A stretch of 64,000 nucleotides of DNA, taken from SFEL01 sp963640685 (GTDB lineage: Bacteria; Bacillota; Clostridia; Christensenellales; CAG-138). The stretch lies in assembly GCA_963640685.1 (NCBI GenBank), contig CAVIAA010000003.1, positions 59,614-123,613 of the forward strand. Reading direction: 5' to 3'. Within the stretch, counting starts at the first letter, position 1. Each line of letters begins with the position of its first letter. A program made the position numbers and the translations under genes. Shown here in pieces: positions 8,284-16,714 of the stretch. The notes beneath the pieces are model-generated. The model saw nothing but the letters and a program-made list of their open reading frames with translations. It was not told the origin of the DNA and did not search any database.

Positions 8284-9510
8284 ATGAAGGACAACAAGCA
8301 GAAAATCGCAATGCCGAACCCGATAGCGGAGCTGGACGGAGACGAGATGACCCGTATCATATGGGGCATGATAAAGGAGCAGCTCATTGAGCCATTTGTC
8401 GAGCTTAATACCGAATACTACGATCTTTCAATACAGAACCGCGAAAAAACGCAGGACAGGGTGACCGCCGAGGCGGCAGAGGCTATAAAGCGGCTGAGGG
8501 TCGGCGTAAAGTGCGCGACCATAACCCCAAACCTTCAGCGGCAGCAGGAATATGGCCTTACAAAGCTCTGGCGCTCGCCAAACGCCACTATAAGGGCCGC
8601 GCTGGACGGCACCGTTTTCCGCACGCCGATACTCATTTCAAGGGTAAAGCCGGTAGTCTCCTGCTGGAAAAAGCCCATAACCATCGCCCGCCACGCCTAC
8701 GGCGACATATACCGCGCCGTGGAGTACCGTGTAGACCGCCCGGGAAAAGCCGAGCTGCTCTTTACCGATGAAAGCGGACATGAGCTCAGCCGCCAAACAG
8801 TATACGACTTCAAGGGCGCGGGCGTGCTTCAGGCGATGCACAACAGGGACGACTCCATAATCTCCTTTGCCCGCTGCTGCTTCTCATACTCGCTGGAGGT
8901 TGGGCAGGATCTGTGGTTCTCAACAAAGGACACGATATCCAAGGATTATGACCAGACCTTCAAGCTGATATTCCAGCGGATATTCGACGAGGAGTTCAGC
9001 GAAAAATTCCGCAGCGCGGGGCTCAACTACCGCTACGCACTGATTGACGACGCGGCGGCTAAGGTCATCCGTTCCGCCGGCGGCATAGTATGGGCCTGCA
9101 AGAACTACGATGGCGACGTGATGAGCGACCTGATAGCTGCGGCCTCGGGCTCGCTGCCCATGATGACGAGCGTTTTGGTATCCCCGAACGGCTGCTTTGA
9201 ATACGAGGCCGCCCACGGCACCGTGGTCGACCATTACCGCCGCCATATGAAGGGCGAAAGCGTATCCACAAACCCGCTGGCGACCATCGCCGCGTGGTCC
9301 GGCGCACTGAAAAAGCGGGGCGAGCTGGACGGCAGCGCAGAGCTTTCCGCCTTTGCGGATAAGCTGTTTCAGGCCGGAAAGGACGTATTCGAGGATGGGC
9401 ACCTTTCCGAGGATCTTGCGGTGCTCTGCGACCCCGGTGAGCTTACTGATATGCCGGACAACCCCCGCATGATGCAGCTCATCAGGGAAAGGCTGGAGCA
9501 GCTGCTCTAA
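8284..9510 (+). CDS. icd: Isocitrate dehydrogenase, eukaryotic-like homodimeric type
   Basis: A 408-residue type II isocitrate dehydrogenase converting isocitrate to 2-oxoglutarate. The N-terminal ELDGDEMTRIIW, the substrate loop SPNATIRAALDGTVFR (about 98-113) and ACKNYDGDVMSD (271-282) are diagnostic. The cofactor loop reads AAHGTVVDHYRRH. Asp316 takes the place of the Arg (Arg314 in human IDH1) that binds the NADP 2'-phosphate, while His317 is kept; Lys260 and Arg263 align with human Gln257 and Lys260. This suggests NAD+ rather than NADP+ use (inference). It is the last gene of the aconitase operon, followed by a terminator. Confidence 0.92.
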   Translation: MKDNKQKIAMPNPIAELDGDEMTRIIWGMIKEQLIEPFVELNTEYYDLSIQNREKTQDRVTAEAAEAIKRLRVGVKCATITPNLQRQQEYGLTKLWRSPNATIRAALDGTVFRTPILISRVKPVVSCWKKPITIARHAYGDIYRAVEYRVDRPGKAELLFTDESGHELSRQTVYDFKGAGVLQAMHNRDDSIISFARCCFSYSLEVGQDLWFSTKDTISKDYDQTFKLIFQRIFDEEFSEKFRSAGLNYRYALIDDAAAKVIRSAGGIVWACKNYDGDVMSDLIAAASGSLPMMTSVLVSPNGCFEYEAAHGTVVDHYRRHMKGESVSTNPLATIAAWSGALKKRGELDGSAELSAFADKLFQAGKDVFEDGHLSEDLAVLCDPGELTDMPDNPRMMQLIRERLEQLL

Positions 9511-9523
9511 GCCGCATAATAAT

Positions 9524-9552
9524 AAAAAAAGCCCGTGCATTCGGGCTTTTTT
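9524..9552. terminator. Bidirectional terminator between icd and ypeB
   Basis: AAAAAAAGCCCG, a 6-base loop and CGGGCTTTTTT form a stem with A and T tracts on both sides. It serves the convergent genes icd and ypeB. Confidence 0.88.
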
Positions 9553-9560
9553 GTTTTGCT

Positions 9561-10883
9561 CTAAATCACGAGCTGACCGTCCTCGCTGTCGATTATCCTG
9601 AATATCTGCTCCTCCTCTCCGGTTTCAACGCTTATGTACACTATATAGGAGTCGTCGCCGTTTTTGCATTTGAACTCATAGCATAGCCGCTCCGTCTCGG
9701 GGGTTATGGGTATGAGCGCCAGCCTTCTGCCTGCAACTCTAAGCGCCGGCGATACATAGCCCTCCGCCTCGGAGAGCGAGACCGATGCCTCCGGCAGCTC
9801 CCTCTCTGTGTGGCTGAATAGGTATCCCCGCGCATCGACGCCGGTCACCTCGCAGCTTTCCCTGTCCACCCAAACCTTTATGAGGTCGCTGTATAGTATT
9901 ACGCCGTCCTGCTCTGCGGCGCAGTTTATGAGCGCCGCGCCGCCGTAATACTGGGCGTATGTCGGGGTCATGTTTATATACCCCATATCGTTCAGCTTTC
10001 TTATCGCTGCCTCGGCATACGCCTTACCCTCGGCCTCCTCGGGCTTGCCCTCCGCGTTGCCGCTGCACGGGGTCATGTACCAGAGCAGCCTGCCGCCCTG
10101 CTTTGTTATGGCAGCCTCCGCCCATTTACCCTCCCCGTCGGATGCGCTGAACTGGTATGCAGGCAGCTTTCCGCCCGTCTCCTGCCCCTCGCTAAAGCTC
10201 ACGCCGACGATTATGCTCGCTACCGTCCTCGCCTGCTCCATAGTCACCTCGCCGCCGGAAAGTCCCCTCGGCTCCGCTTTTTCGCTGCTCTCGGAAAACG
10301 GCCCGTCGTATATCAGGGTCGGAAATTCCGATATGCCGTCGCTGTCCTTTTCCCCGCTCTCGCTGAAGTAGCCGCCGTCCATGCTCTCGGTCGGTATATC
10401 GCCGCTCAGGTATTTTTCGCCGTGCTCCCTTGCAAGCTCGCCGCAGGAATCCCGAAGCTGTATTATGGTATCGGTATCCTCCTTTGTTATCACCCCGCCG
10501 CGAACCGCCTTTTTGGTAAGCGCCCGGGCGTAGTCGCCCATTCGCACGACAAAGCTGTTCAGCTTAGCCGTCTCAACGTGGGATAACGGCAGGTATGACA
10601 TATTGCTCACGGCAGAGCCGGAAAGCCGCCATACCTCATCCAGCAGCAGCACATACTGTGCGGGGGAGCTGACGGCACTTAGCTTTGCAAGCGTGTTTTC
10701 CATGCTGTACAGGTCGTCTGTCAGCTCGCCGTATGCCCTTTCGCAGCCCTTTGCCGCAAGCGCCCGGTAGTCCTCCGCCTCCGCCCGCTCCCTAAGCGCC
10801 CATATCACGGCGAATATCAGCGCCATAGCCAGCAGCGCCGGCACAACATATCTGGTTATCGCGTTTTTCGTGTTTTCGCTCAT
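9561..10883 (-). CDS. ypeB: Spore germination protein YpeB
   Basis: A 440-residue protein with one N-terminal membrane anchor (about residues 12-30), a helical YpeB N-terminal domain, and a C-terminal half of PepSY-like repeats (for example YINMTPTYAQYYGGAALI). YpeB is known to be required for stability and localisation of the cortex-lytic enzyme SleB in the spore. It lies 28 bases downstream of sleB, the canonical order. This pair is strong evidence that the organism makes endospores. Confidence 0.93.
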   Translation of the reverse strand: MSENTKNAITRYVVPALLAMALIFAVIWALRERAEAEDYRALAAKGCERAYGELTDDLYSMENTLAKLSAVSSPAQYVLLLDEVWRLSGSAVSNMSYLPLSHVETAKLNSFVVRMGDYARALTKKAVRGGVITKEDTDTIIQLRDSCGELAREHGEKYLSGDIPTESMDGGYFSESGEKDSDGISEFPTLIYDGPFSESSEKAEPRGLSGGEVTMEQARTVASIIVGVSFSEGQETGGKLPAYQFSASDGEGKWAEAAITKQGGRLLWYMTPCSGNAEGKPEEAEGKAYAEAAIRKLNDMGYINMTPTYAQYYGGAALINCAAEQDGVILYSDLIKVWVDRESCEVTGVDARGYLFSHTERELPEASVSLSEAEGYVSPALRVAGRRLALIPITPETERLCYEFKCKNGDDSYIVYISVETGEEEQIFRIIDSEDGQLVI

Positions 10884-10911
10884 TTTTTGTCACCTCGCAG
10901 ATAATTATAAA

Positions 10912-11601
10912 TTAAAAGAAAGCGTGATCCCCGATATCCAGCAGCACCTCGTGCGATAGCATCCACTGGTTGCTGGTCTTTTTCGGGTTGTAGTAATACA
11001 GGCAGCCGCCGGTCGGGTCCCAGCCGTTCATAGCGTCCCGCGCGGCCTTTATCGATTCCTCGTCCGGCGTAAGATTTATCTGCCCGTCGTCCACGGCGGA
11101 AAACGCGCCCCGCTGGTATATCACGCCGGATATGCTGTTTGGAAATTCCGAGCTTTTTACCCTGTTTAGCACAACTGCGGCTACCGCCACCTTGCCCTTA
11201 TACGGCTCCCCGCGCGCCTCGCCGTGAACCAGCCGCGCAAGGAGATATGCGTCCTTCTCTCCGGAGGAGCTTGAGCCGCCGGAGGAGGTTGAGCTGCTTG
11301 AGCCGCCGCTTAGCGATATGCCGAGAGCCCTTGCCGTTTCCTCGCCGACTATGCCGTCCGCCGCAAGCCCGTTTTTCTTTTGAAAGTACTTTACCGCCTG
11401 CGCCGTCTCCGCCCCGAAAACGCCGTCTATGCCGCCGTTGTAGTAGCCCCAGCGATTTAGCCTGCTTTGCAGCGCCTTAACCTGCTCCCCGCCGGAGCCC
11501 TGCCGGAGCGAGGCAGCGCTTGCTGCCTCCGGCATTACCGCAAGAATAAGCATCAGCGCGGCAATAAGCAGCACAGCAGCCCTATTCGTCCGCTTCATCA
11601 T
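10912..11601 (-). CDS. sleB: Spore cortex-lytic enzyme SleB
   Basis: A 229-residue exported enzyme: signal peptide ending near ASAA (about residue 30), a peptidoglycan-binding domain with QGSGGEQVKALQSRLN (about 35-95), a Ser/Gly linker, and a SleB/hydrolase-2 domain with catalytic Glu in LVHGEARGE (about residue 130). SleB is a lytic transglycosylase that breaks down cortex peptidoglycan in germination. Its start overlaps the end of spoIIR by 20 bases, and ypeB follows, so all three form one operon. Confidence 0.94.
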   Translation of the reverse strand: MMKRTNRAAVLLIAALMLILAVMPEAASAASLRQGSGGEQVKALQSRLNRWGYYNGGIDGVFGAETAQAVKYFQKKNGLAADGIVGEETARALGISLSGGSSSSTSSGGSSSSGEKDAYLLARLVHGEARGEPYKGKVAVAAVVLNRVKSSEFPNSISGVIYQRGAFSAVDDGQINLTPDEESIKAARDAMNGWDPTGGCLYYYNPKKTSNQWMLSHEVLLDIGDHAFF

Positions 11602-12133
11602 CTCTTGCCTCCCTTATCAGCTTCATTATCAGACTGTCAAACCCGCCAGCCTCATTTGCTTTTTCGCCCTCCGTCTCTGCCTCCGCAATGCACAGCGGCG
11701 GGAACATTACGCACCACCAGTTTTTTCCCTTTCCCTCGCCAAGCACCACCCTGAGCGCCTGATATTTTCCCGCAGGGTACAGCTTGCCGCCGTATTCCCT
11801 ATCCGGAAAGTCGTAGCTGCCGATGTGCAGCTCGGCGGAGTAATCCGCTCCCCGCTCCCTGAGCGTATCCTCTATTGCGGCCATGAGCCCCGCCCCGTCC
11901 TGCATCAGCCTCTCCCTTACCTCGGCCGCGCTGGAAGCATCTGCCATGCCCCTTTCGTATTCCAGTATCGCATCGCGAACGGCGAGCTTCGCCGCCTGAT
12001 CCTCCGCGCTGTCGCTGTTGGCTATTACGTGCATTCGGAACACGCCGGCGGGCCTCGTAAAAAGCAGCCAGAGCAGGCCAAGCAGCAGCACCGGCGCGGT
12101 GTAAAGCACGGTTTTTATAATGCGCGCCCTCAT
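11582..12133 (-). CDS. spoIIR: Stage II sporulation protein R
   Basis: A 183-residue protein with one N-terminal hydrophobic segment, then the SpoIIR core beginning FRMHVIANSDSAEDQ and the late motif EGKGKNWWCVMFPPLC. SpoIIR is made in the forespore and exported to trigger SpoIIGA processing of pro-sigma-E. The start at 12133 is chosen because AGGAGG lies 12 bases upstream; an ATG at 12160 has no ribosome-binding site. The sleB start overlaps its 3' end. It is divergent from ispE with only about 100 bases between the two starts. Confidence 0.9.
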   Translation of the reverse strand: MRARIIKTVLYTAPVLLLGLLWLLFTRPAGVFRMHVIANSDSAEDQAAKLAVRDAILEYERGMADASSAAEVRERLMQDGAGLMAAIEDTLRERGADYSAELHIGSYDFPDREYGGKLYPAGKYQALRVVLGEGKGKNWWCVMFPPLCIAEAETEGEKANEAGGFDSLIMKLIREARDDEADE

Positions 12134-12220
12134 TCTTTTCGCAATCCTCCTTTTTGGCATTATCTGTATACGGAAAATTATGGGCACGGGGCGGTTGAAA
12201 TATACATTTGAGCTTTGATT

Positions 12221-12229
12221 TGGTATAAT
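12221..12229 (+). promoter_or_regulatory. Extended -10 promoter directly before ispE
   Basis: TGGTATAAT is an extended -10 element ending 7 bases before the ispE ATG (12236). No -35 is clear at 17 bases. A transcript starting 6-8 bases downstream would begin at the start codon. Confidence 0.5.
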
Positions 12230-12235
12230 GCGGGT

Positions 12236-13060
12236 ATGGATATAAGGGCTTACGCAAAGATAAACCTCACGCTGGACGTGACCGGCAAAAGGCCGGACGG
12301 CTACCACCTGCTAAGGAGCATAATGTGCGCCGTTGATATATTCGACGAGGTGCATATCGAGCCTGCAGTTGGCATATCGGTGCGCTTTGACGCGGATATC
12401 CCCGCCGAAAATACCGCGCTGAGAGCCGCGCGCGAGTTTTGCCGGCGCACGGGTCAGGGCTGCGGCATAGCCATAAATAAACACATACCGCAGCAGGCCG
12501 GCATGGGCGGCGGCAGCGCGGACGCTGCTGCGGTGCTCCGCGGGCTGAACAGGCTATACGGCAATCCGCTGCCGGAGGAGGAGCTTTTCAGCATCGGGGT
12601 CGGCATCGGCGCAGACGTTCCGTTCTGCCTTATGGGGGGCTGCGTCCTTGCCGAGGGCATAGGCGAAGTGCTTGCGCCACTGCCCGCGCCCAGCCTGCCG
12701 CTCGTAATAGTAAAGGGCAGCGGCGGCGTAAGCACCCGTGCGCTGTTCAGCGGGCTGCGCCTGCCGCTAACTGCCAGGCCGGACACCGCCTCGGCGCTCA
12801 CGGCCATAAAAAGCGGGGATATAGAGCAGCTCGCTCCCCTTTGCGTGAACGCGCTGGAGCCGGCTGCCGCGGCGCTTGTGCCGGAGATACTTCAAAACAG
12901 GCGCCGGCTCGAGTCCCTCGGCGCCCGCGCCTTTATGACGGGCAGCGGCTCTGCGGTCATAGGCATATTCAAAACGGCTGAGGAGGCCAAAGCGGCTCTG
13001 CCCTCGCTTCGCGGCCTGCCCTTTGCCCGCTTTTGCAGTACGGGCAGCTTTGTGATATAA
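12236..13060 (+). CDS. ispE: 4-diphosphocytidyl-2-C-methyl-D-erythritol kinase
   Basis: A 274-residue GHMP kinase of the MEP isoprenoid pathway. It begins with the typical AYAKINLTLDV and has the ATP loop QQAGMGGGSADAAA near residue 89. The start at 12236 gives the normal N-terminus; an upstream in-frame TTG (12215) would add seven residues. No Shine-Dalgarno sequence precedes the ATG, and an extended -10 box ends 7 bases before it, so the message may be leaderless. murC follows after 43 bases. Confidence 0.93.
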   Translation: MDIRAYAKINLTLDVTGKRPDGYHLLRSIMCAVDIFDEVHIEPAVGISVRFDADIPAENTALRAAREFCRRTGQGCGIAINKHIPQQAGMGGGSADAAAVLRGLNRLYGNPLPEEELFSIGVGIGADVPFCLMGGCVLAEGIGEVLAPLPAPSLPLVIVKGSGGVSTRALFSGLRLPLTARPDTASALTAIKSGDIEQLAPLCVNALEPAAAALVPEILQNRRRLESLGARAFMTGSGSAVIGIFKTAEEAKAALPSLRGLPFARFCSTGSFVI

Positions 13061-13103
13061 TCAGGCGCAGACAGTCATTATACTTTTCCCAAGGAGGAAG
13101 AAC

Positions 13104-14465
13104 ATGACGCATATAGACGGACACAAAAGGATACATCTTATTGGCATAGGCGGCTGCTCAATGAACGGCCTTGCGCAGATATTGAGGGCAAGGGGCTACG
13201 AGGTTCAGGGCAGCGACAGCACGACATCTCCCTTTACCGAGCGGCTGTGTGAGCTCGGCATACCCGTAGTTATCGGCCAAAAGGCCGAAAACATAGGCGA
13301 CGCGGATCTCGTGGTCTATTCCGCCGCAATTAAGCCGGAAAACCCGGAGCGGGCGGAGGCAAGACGGCGCGGCATACCCGAGCTTGAGCGCAGCGTCGTT
13401 CTCGGCCAGCTGACCGAGGGCTACAAGCAGGTCGTCGGCATCGCCGGCTGCCACGGCAAGACCACCATAACCTCGATGCTCGCCATGATAGCCGAAAAGG
13501 GCGGTGCGGATGCAACGGTACACATCGGCGGATTTGTAGATTTTCTTCAGGGAGGTACCCGCATAGGCTCGCACGACCTGTTCATAACCGAGGCCTGTGA
13601 ATATGTTGAAAGCTTCCTGACCCTGCGCCCGACCGTTGCCCTCATAAACAACATAGACAACGACCATCTGGACTACTATAAAAACATCGACAATATAGTC
13701 GCCGCATTCCGGAAGTTTATCGCCCTCCTGCCCGAGGACGGCATGCTTATCTGCTACGCGGACGACGCCCGAGTCAAGGCACTTTATGACGATTTCCGGG
13801 GAAATAAGCTGTCCTACGGCATGACCGGCGGGGATTATACCCCCTCCGCCCTCGAATACGACAATGACGGCTGCCCCTCCTTTGACCTCATATACAGGGG
13901 TAAAGATCTCGGCCGCATAACGCTGCACGTTCCGGGCAGTCATATCGTGATAGACGCGATGGCCGCGGCGGCTGTTGCGCTGTATCTCGGCGCAGATATC
14001 AGCACGGTTCAGGCCGGGCTTTCTGCCTTCCGCAATACCCAGCGGCGGTTTGAGTTCTATGGCGAGCGGGACGGCATACGCATATATCACGACTATGCGC
14101 ACCACCCTGCGGAGGCTGCCGCCGCGCTGGATGCGGCGAGCCGCATACCTCACAAGAGCATATACTGCGTTTTCCAGTGCAACAGCTATACGCGGGCAAA
14201 AACGCTTTTCACCGGCAGCGTGTCCTGCTTCAATAACGCAACGGCGGTGCTGGTGCCGGATATTTACCCCGGGCGCGAAAAGGACGACGGCAGCGTGCAC
14301 GCCCGCGATATGGTCGCGGGGATAAACGCCGGCGGCGGCAACGCGATATATCTTGGCACCTTTGAGGAGATACGCAAATGGCTGGATGACCACGCCTCCT
14401 CCGGCGACGTCGTAATAACCCTTGGCTCCGGCGACGTGTATAAGCAGACGAAGAAGCTGCTTTAG
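13104..14465 (+). CDS. murC: UDP-N-acetylmuramate--L-alanine ligase
   Basis: A 453-residue MurC, adding L-Ala to UDP-MurNAc in the cytoplasm. The N-terminal Rossmann motif is HLIGIGGCSMNGLAQ, the ATP loop GIAGCHGKTT starts near residue 113, and the central ligase region includes NNIDNDHLDYY. The C-terminal domain carries YHDYAHHP. An AAGGAGG lies upstream of the ATG. It ends at a terminator. The combination ispE-murC is a housekeeping pair here; no other mur genes are near. Confidence 0.93.
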   Translation: MTHIDGHKRIHLIGIGGCSMNGLAQILRARGYEVQGSDSTTSPFTERLCELGIPVVIGQKAENIGDADLVVYSAAIKPENPERAEARRRGIPELERSVVLGQLTEGYKQVVGIAGCHGKTTITSMLAMIAEKGGADATVHIGGFVDFLQGGTRIGSHDLFITEACEYVESFLTLRPTVALINNIDNDHLDYYKNIDNIVAAFRKFIALLPEDGMLICYADDARVKALYDDFRGNKLSYGMTGGDYTPSALEYDNDGCPSFDLIYRGKDLGRITLHVPGSHIVIDAMAAAAVALYLGADISTVQAGLSAFRNTQRRFEFYGERDGIRIYHDYAHHPAEAAAALDAASRIPHKSIYCVFQCNSYTRAKTLFTGSVSCFNNATAVLVPDIYPGREKDDGSVHARDMVAGINAGGGNAIYLGTFEEIRKWLDDHASSGDVVITLGSGDVYKQTKKLL

Positions 14466-14485
14466 AATATTCAATTTGCAAAAAT

Positions 14486-14512
14486 GGGAACGATATGCGT
14501 CGTTCCCTTTTT
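14486..14512 (+). terminator. Rho-independent terminator after murC
   Basis: GGGAACGA, a 6-base loop and TCGTTCCC followed by five T residues. Confidence 0.85.
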
Positions 14513-14586
14513 GTGTCATCGCGCAACCGCAGGTTGCTTGCCGCGCTGATAGTTTTCAATTATCATAGCCCTGAGGTGATGCTTTG

Positions 14587-15345
14587 ATGGATGCAAAAAA
14601 TATTATTCTTGAGCTGAGGACAAAAAACGGAATGTCACAGGACGAGCTTGCGGAAAAGGTATTCGTGACCCGTCAGGCGGTCTCGCGCTGGGAAAACGGC
14701 GAAACCACGCCTAACACCGAAACGCTTAAGCTGCTTTCGGGGCTGTTTGACGTTTCCATAAATACGCTCCTCGGCTCGCCGCGGCAGCTCATCTGCCAGT
14801 GCTGCGGCATGCCACTTTCGGATGGCGACATAAGCAGGGAGAAGGACGGCCTCTTAAACGAGGAATACTGCAAATGGTGCTATTCCGGCGGCAAATATAT
14901 GTATCACGACATGGACGAGCTTATAGACGTATGTGTGCGCAATATGGCGAGCGTCCCCGCCGCCGATGCACGGGCGTATATGCAGAGTATGCTGCCAAAG
15001 CTCAATTATTGGAAGCAGTACAAATACCTGGGCTGCGCGGAAAAATTCCGGGAGTACAAGCAGCGGCTCATTGATGAGTTTAACGGGCTGCACGTCGAGG
15101 GTATGCCGAGGGTGGAAAGGCTCGACCCGCTCGCAGGAAGGGATATAAACCTTGAATACCGCCTTCCAAACGGAAAAACGGCGAAATTCCTTGATGACGA
15201 CGTGATCTATTTGGGAAGTCAGCTTGAATGTGAATTTGGCGGCGAAAGGCGCTTTGGCATCGCCGCAGGAATGGATTTTCTGCTGGTATGCACCTACGAG
15301 GAAAATGGCAAAGATCCGGAGCTTGTGCTCTACAAAAAAAGATAA
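14587..15345 (+). CDS. HTH (XRE) regulator fused to a zinc-ribbon domain
   Basis: A 252-residue protein. Residues about 5-60 are an XRE/Cro HTH (SQDELAEKVFVTRQAVSRWE). They are followed by a putative zinc ribbon with paired Cys, CQCCGMPL near residue 79 and YCKWCYSGG near 103, then a helical stretch. A C-terminal domain of about 90 residues (from about 160) was not recognised. The DNA-binding and zinc parts suggest a stress- or metal-responsive repressor, but no target operon adjoins. The ATG at 14587 has GAGGTG upstream; TTG at 14584 is the only longer option. Confidence 0.8.
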   Translation: MDAKNIILELRTKNGMSQDELAEKVFVTRQAVSRWENGETTPNTETLKLLSGLFDVSINTLLGSPRQLICQCCGMPLSDGDISREKDGLLNEEYCKWCYSGGKYMYHDMDELIDVCVRNMASVPAADARAYMQSMLPKLNYWKQYKYLGCAEKFREYKQRLIDEFNGLHVEGMPRVERLDPLAGRDINLEYRLPNGKTAKFLDDDVIYLGSQLECEFGGERRFGIAAGMDFLLVCTYEENGKDPELVLYKKR

Positions 15346-15370
15346 TGGTGCTTTCATAAAGCCAAAGTAC

Positions 15371-15402
15371 AAAAAAACGACCCGCCTTTGCAGGTCGTTT
15401 TT
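15371..15402. terminator. Bidirectional terminator between the HTH gene and mreB
   Basis: A-tract, stem AACGACC/GGTCGTT with a 10-base loop, then T-tract; it serves both convergent genes. Confidence 0.85.
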
Positions 15403-15418
15403 GCTATTGTCGGCTTTG

Positions 15419-16471
15419 TTACTGCTGGGTCGGGAAGTCGAAGTATTCGCCGCGCTTGTAGTCGTATATAGCACCTGAGGAGAATGCGTCGATGTTCTCC
15501 AGCACCTTGCCGGTGCCTATCGCAACGCAGGATATCGGATCCTCCGCAACGTAGCAGGGTACCTTCGTCTGCTCGGCAATGAACTTGTCCATTCCGTAGA
15601 GCAGCGCGCCGCCGCCGGTCAGGCATATTCCGTTTTCGGTTATATCGCTGGCAAGCTCGGGGGGTGTGCGCTCAAACAGGCCCTTTACGCTTTCGAGTAT
15701 CATCTGAAGCGGCTCCTCAAGCGCATCTATCATTTCATACGAGCCTACGACCAGGGTCTGAGGCAGGCCGGAAACGAGGTTCCTTCCCTTTACGTCTATG
15801 AATATCTGCTCCTTCCTCGGATAAGCGGAGCCTATGCGTATTTTTATCTCCTCCGCCGTGCGCTCGCCTATGAGCAGATTGTGCTTTTTCCTCATGTAGC
15901 GAACTATGGAATCGTCAAACTTATCGCCGGCGATCTTTATGGAATCCGACAGCACCGCCCCGCCGAGGGAAAGTATTGCAACGTCGCTCGTGCCGCCGCC
16001 GATGTCCAGTATCATGCTGCCGCGCGGGGCGGAAATGTCTATGCCCGCGCCTATTGCCGCAGCTATTGGTTCTTCTATGAGGTAGGTATGCCGTGCGCCG
16101 GCCTCCTCCGTCGCGTCTATTACCGAGCGCTTTTCGACCTCGGTAACGCCTGATGGCACGCAAACGACGACGCGGGGCTTGAAGAACACTCTCCTGCCAA
16201 CCACCTTGCGCAGGAAGTGGTTCAGCAGCCGCTCGGTTATGTCGTAATTGGATATAACGCCGTCGCGCAGCGGGCGCATAGCGATTATGTTGCCGGGGGT
16301 ACGGCCGATCATGCGCCGCGCCTCCTCGCCAACCGCAAGTATATTTCCGGTTATCTTTTCAACCGCCACGACGGACGGCTCTCTGAGCACTATTCCCTTG
16401 CCGCGAACGTAGACCAGCACGCTCGCCGTGCCAAGGTCGATACCTACGTCGCTGTTTTCCAAAAATCCCAT
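15419..16471 (-). CDS. mreB: MreB-family cell-shape actin homologue
   Basis: A 350-residue actin-like ATPase that guides lateral wall synthesis. Motifs are the phosphate-1 loop VGIDLGTASVLVY, the phosphate-2 loop LDIGGGTSDVAIL and the adenosine motif LTGGGALLYGMD. The start at 16471 (MGFLENS) has GGAGG 11 bases upstream; a longer reading adds residues without a ribosome-binding site. It stands alone without mreC/mreD, which is common for the Mbl or MreBH paralogues, so the exact paralogue is not settled. Confidence 0.9.
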   Translation of the reverse strand: MGFLENSDVGIDLGTASVLVYVRGKGIVLREPSVVAVEKITGNILAVGEEARRMIGRTPGNIIAMRPLRDGVISNYDITERLLNHFLRKVVGRRVFFKPRVVVCVPSGVTEVEKRSVIDATEEAGARHTYLIEEPIAAAIGAGIDISAPRGSMILDIGGGTSDVAILSLGGAVLSDSIKIAGDKFDDSIVRYMRKKHNLLIGERTAEEIKIRIGSAYPRKEQIFIDVKGRNLVSGLPQTLVVGSYEMIDALEEPLQMILESVKGLFERTPPELASDITENGICLTGGGALLYGMDKFIAEQTKVPCYVAEDPISCVAIGTGKVLENIDAFSSGAIYDYKRGEYFDFPTQQ

Positions 16472-16645
16472 TCGGTCAATTTCCTCCGTGGGCGGCGCGG
16501 CCGCCCATATTGTTATGCCAAAGCATAAACGTACATACGGGTGCAAATTCTACATTATTGTACTATTCTATCACAGGCCGGACATAATCGCAGTAACATA
16601 ATTTTGAATAAATTTTTAAAAAATCGTCAACAATAGTCGCTTTTG

Positions 16646-16675
16646 TTGAAGGGGCAGCGCTTTACGGGCTATAAT
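16646..16675 (+). promoter_or_regulatory. Promoter for the sortase gene
   Basis: -35 TTGAAG and a perfect -10 TATAAT separated by 18 bases, 39 bases before the proposed start. Confidence 0.6.
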
Positions 16676-16714
16676 CAGGCTGAGGACAGCGGACGGGAGG
16701 TGTGTTGGGCAAAT

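Noticed and set aside
13158..14519. A 453-codon open frame on the minus strand opposite murC.
   Set aside because: It is the shadow of murC: no ribosome-binding site, an odd His/Tyr-rich composition, and no known family.
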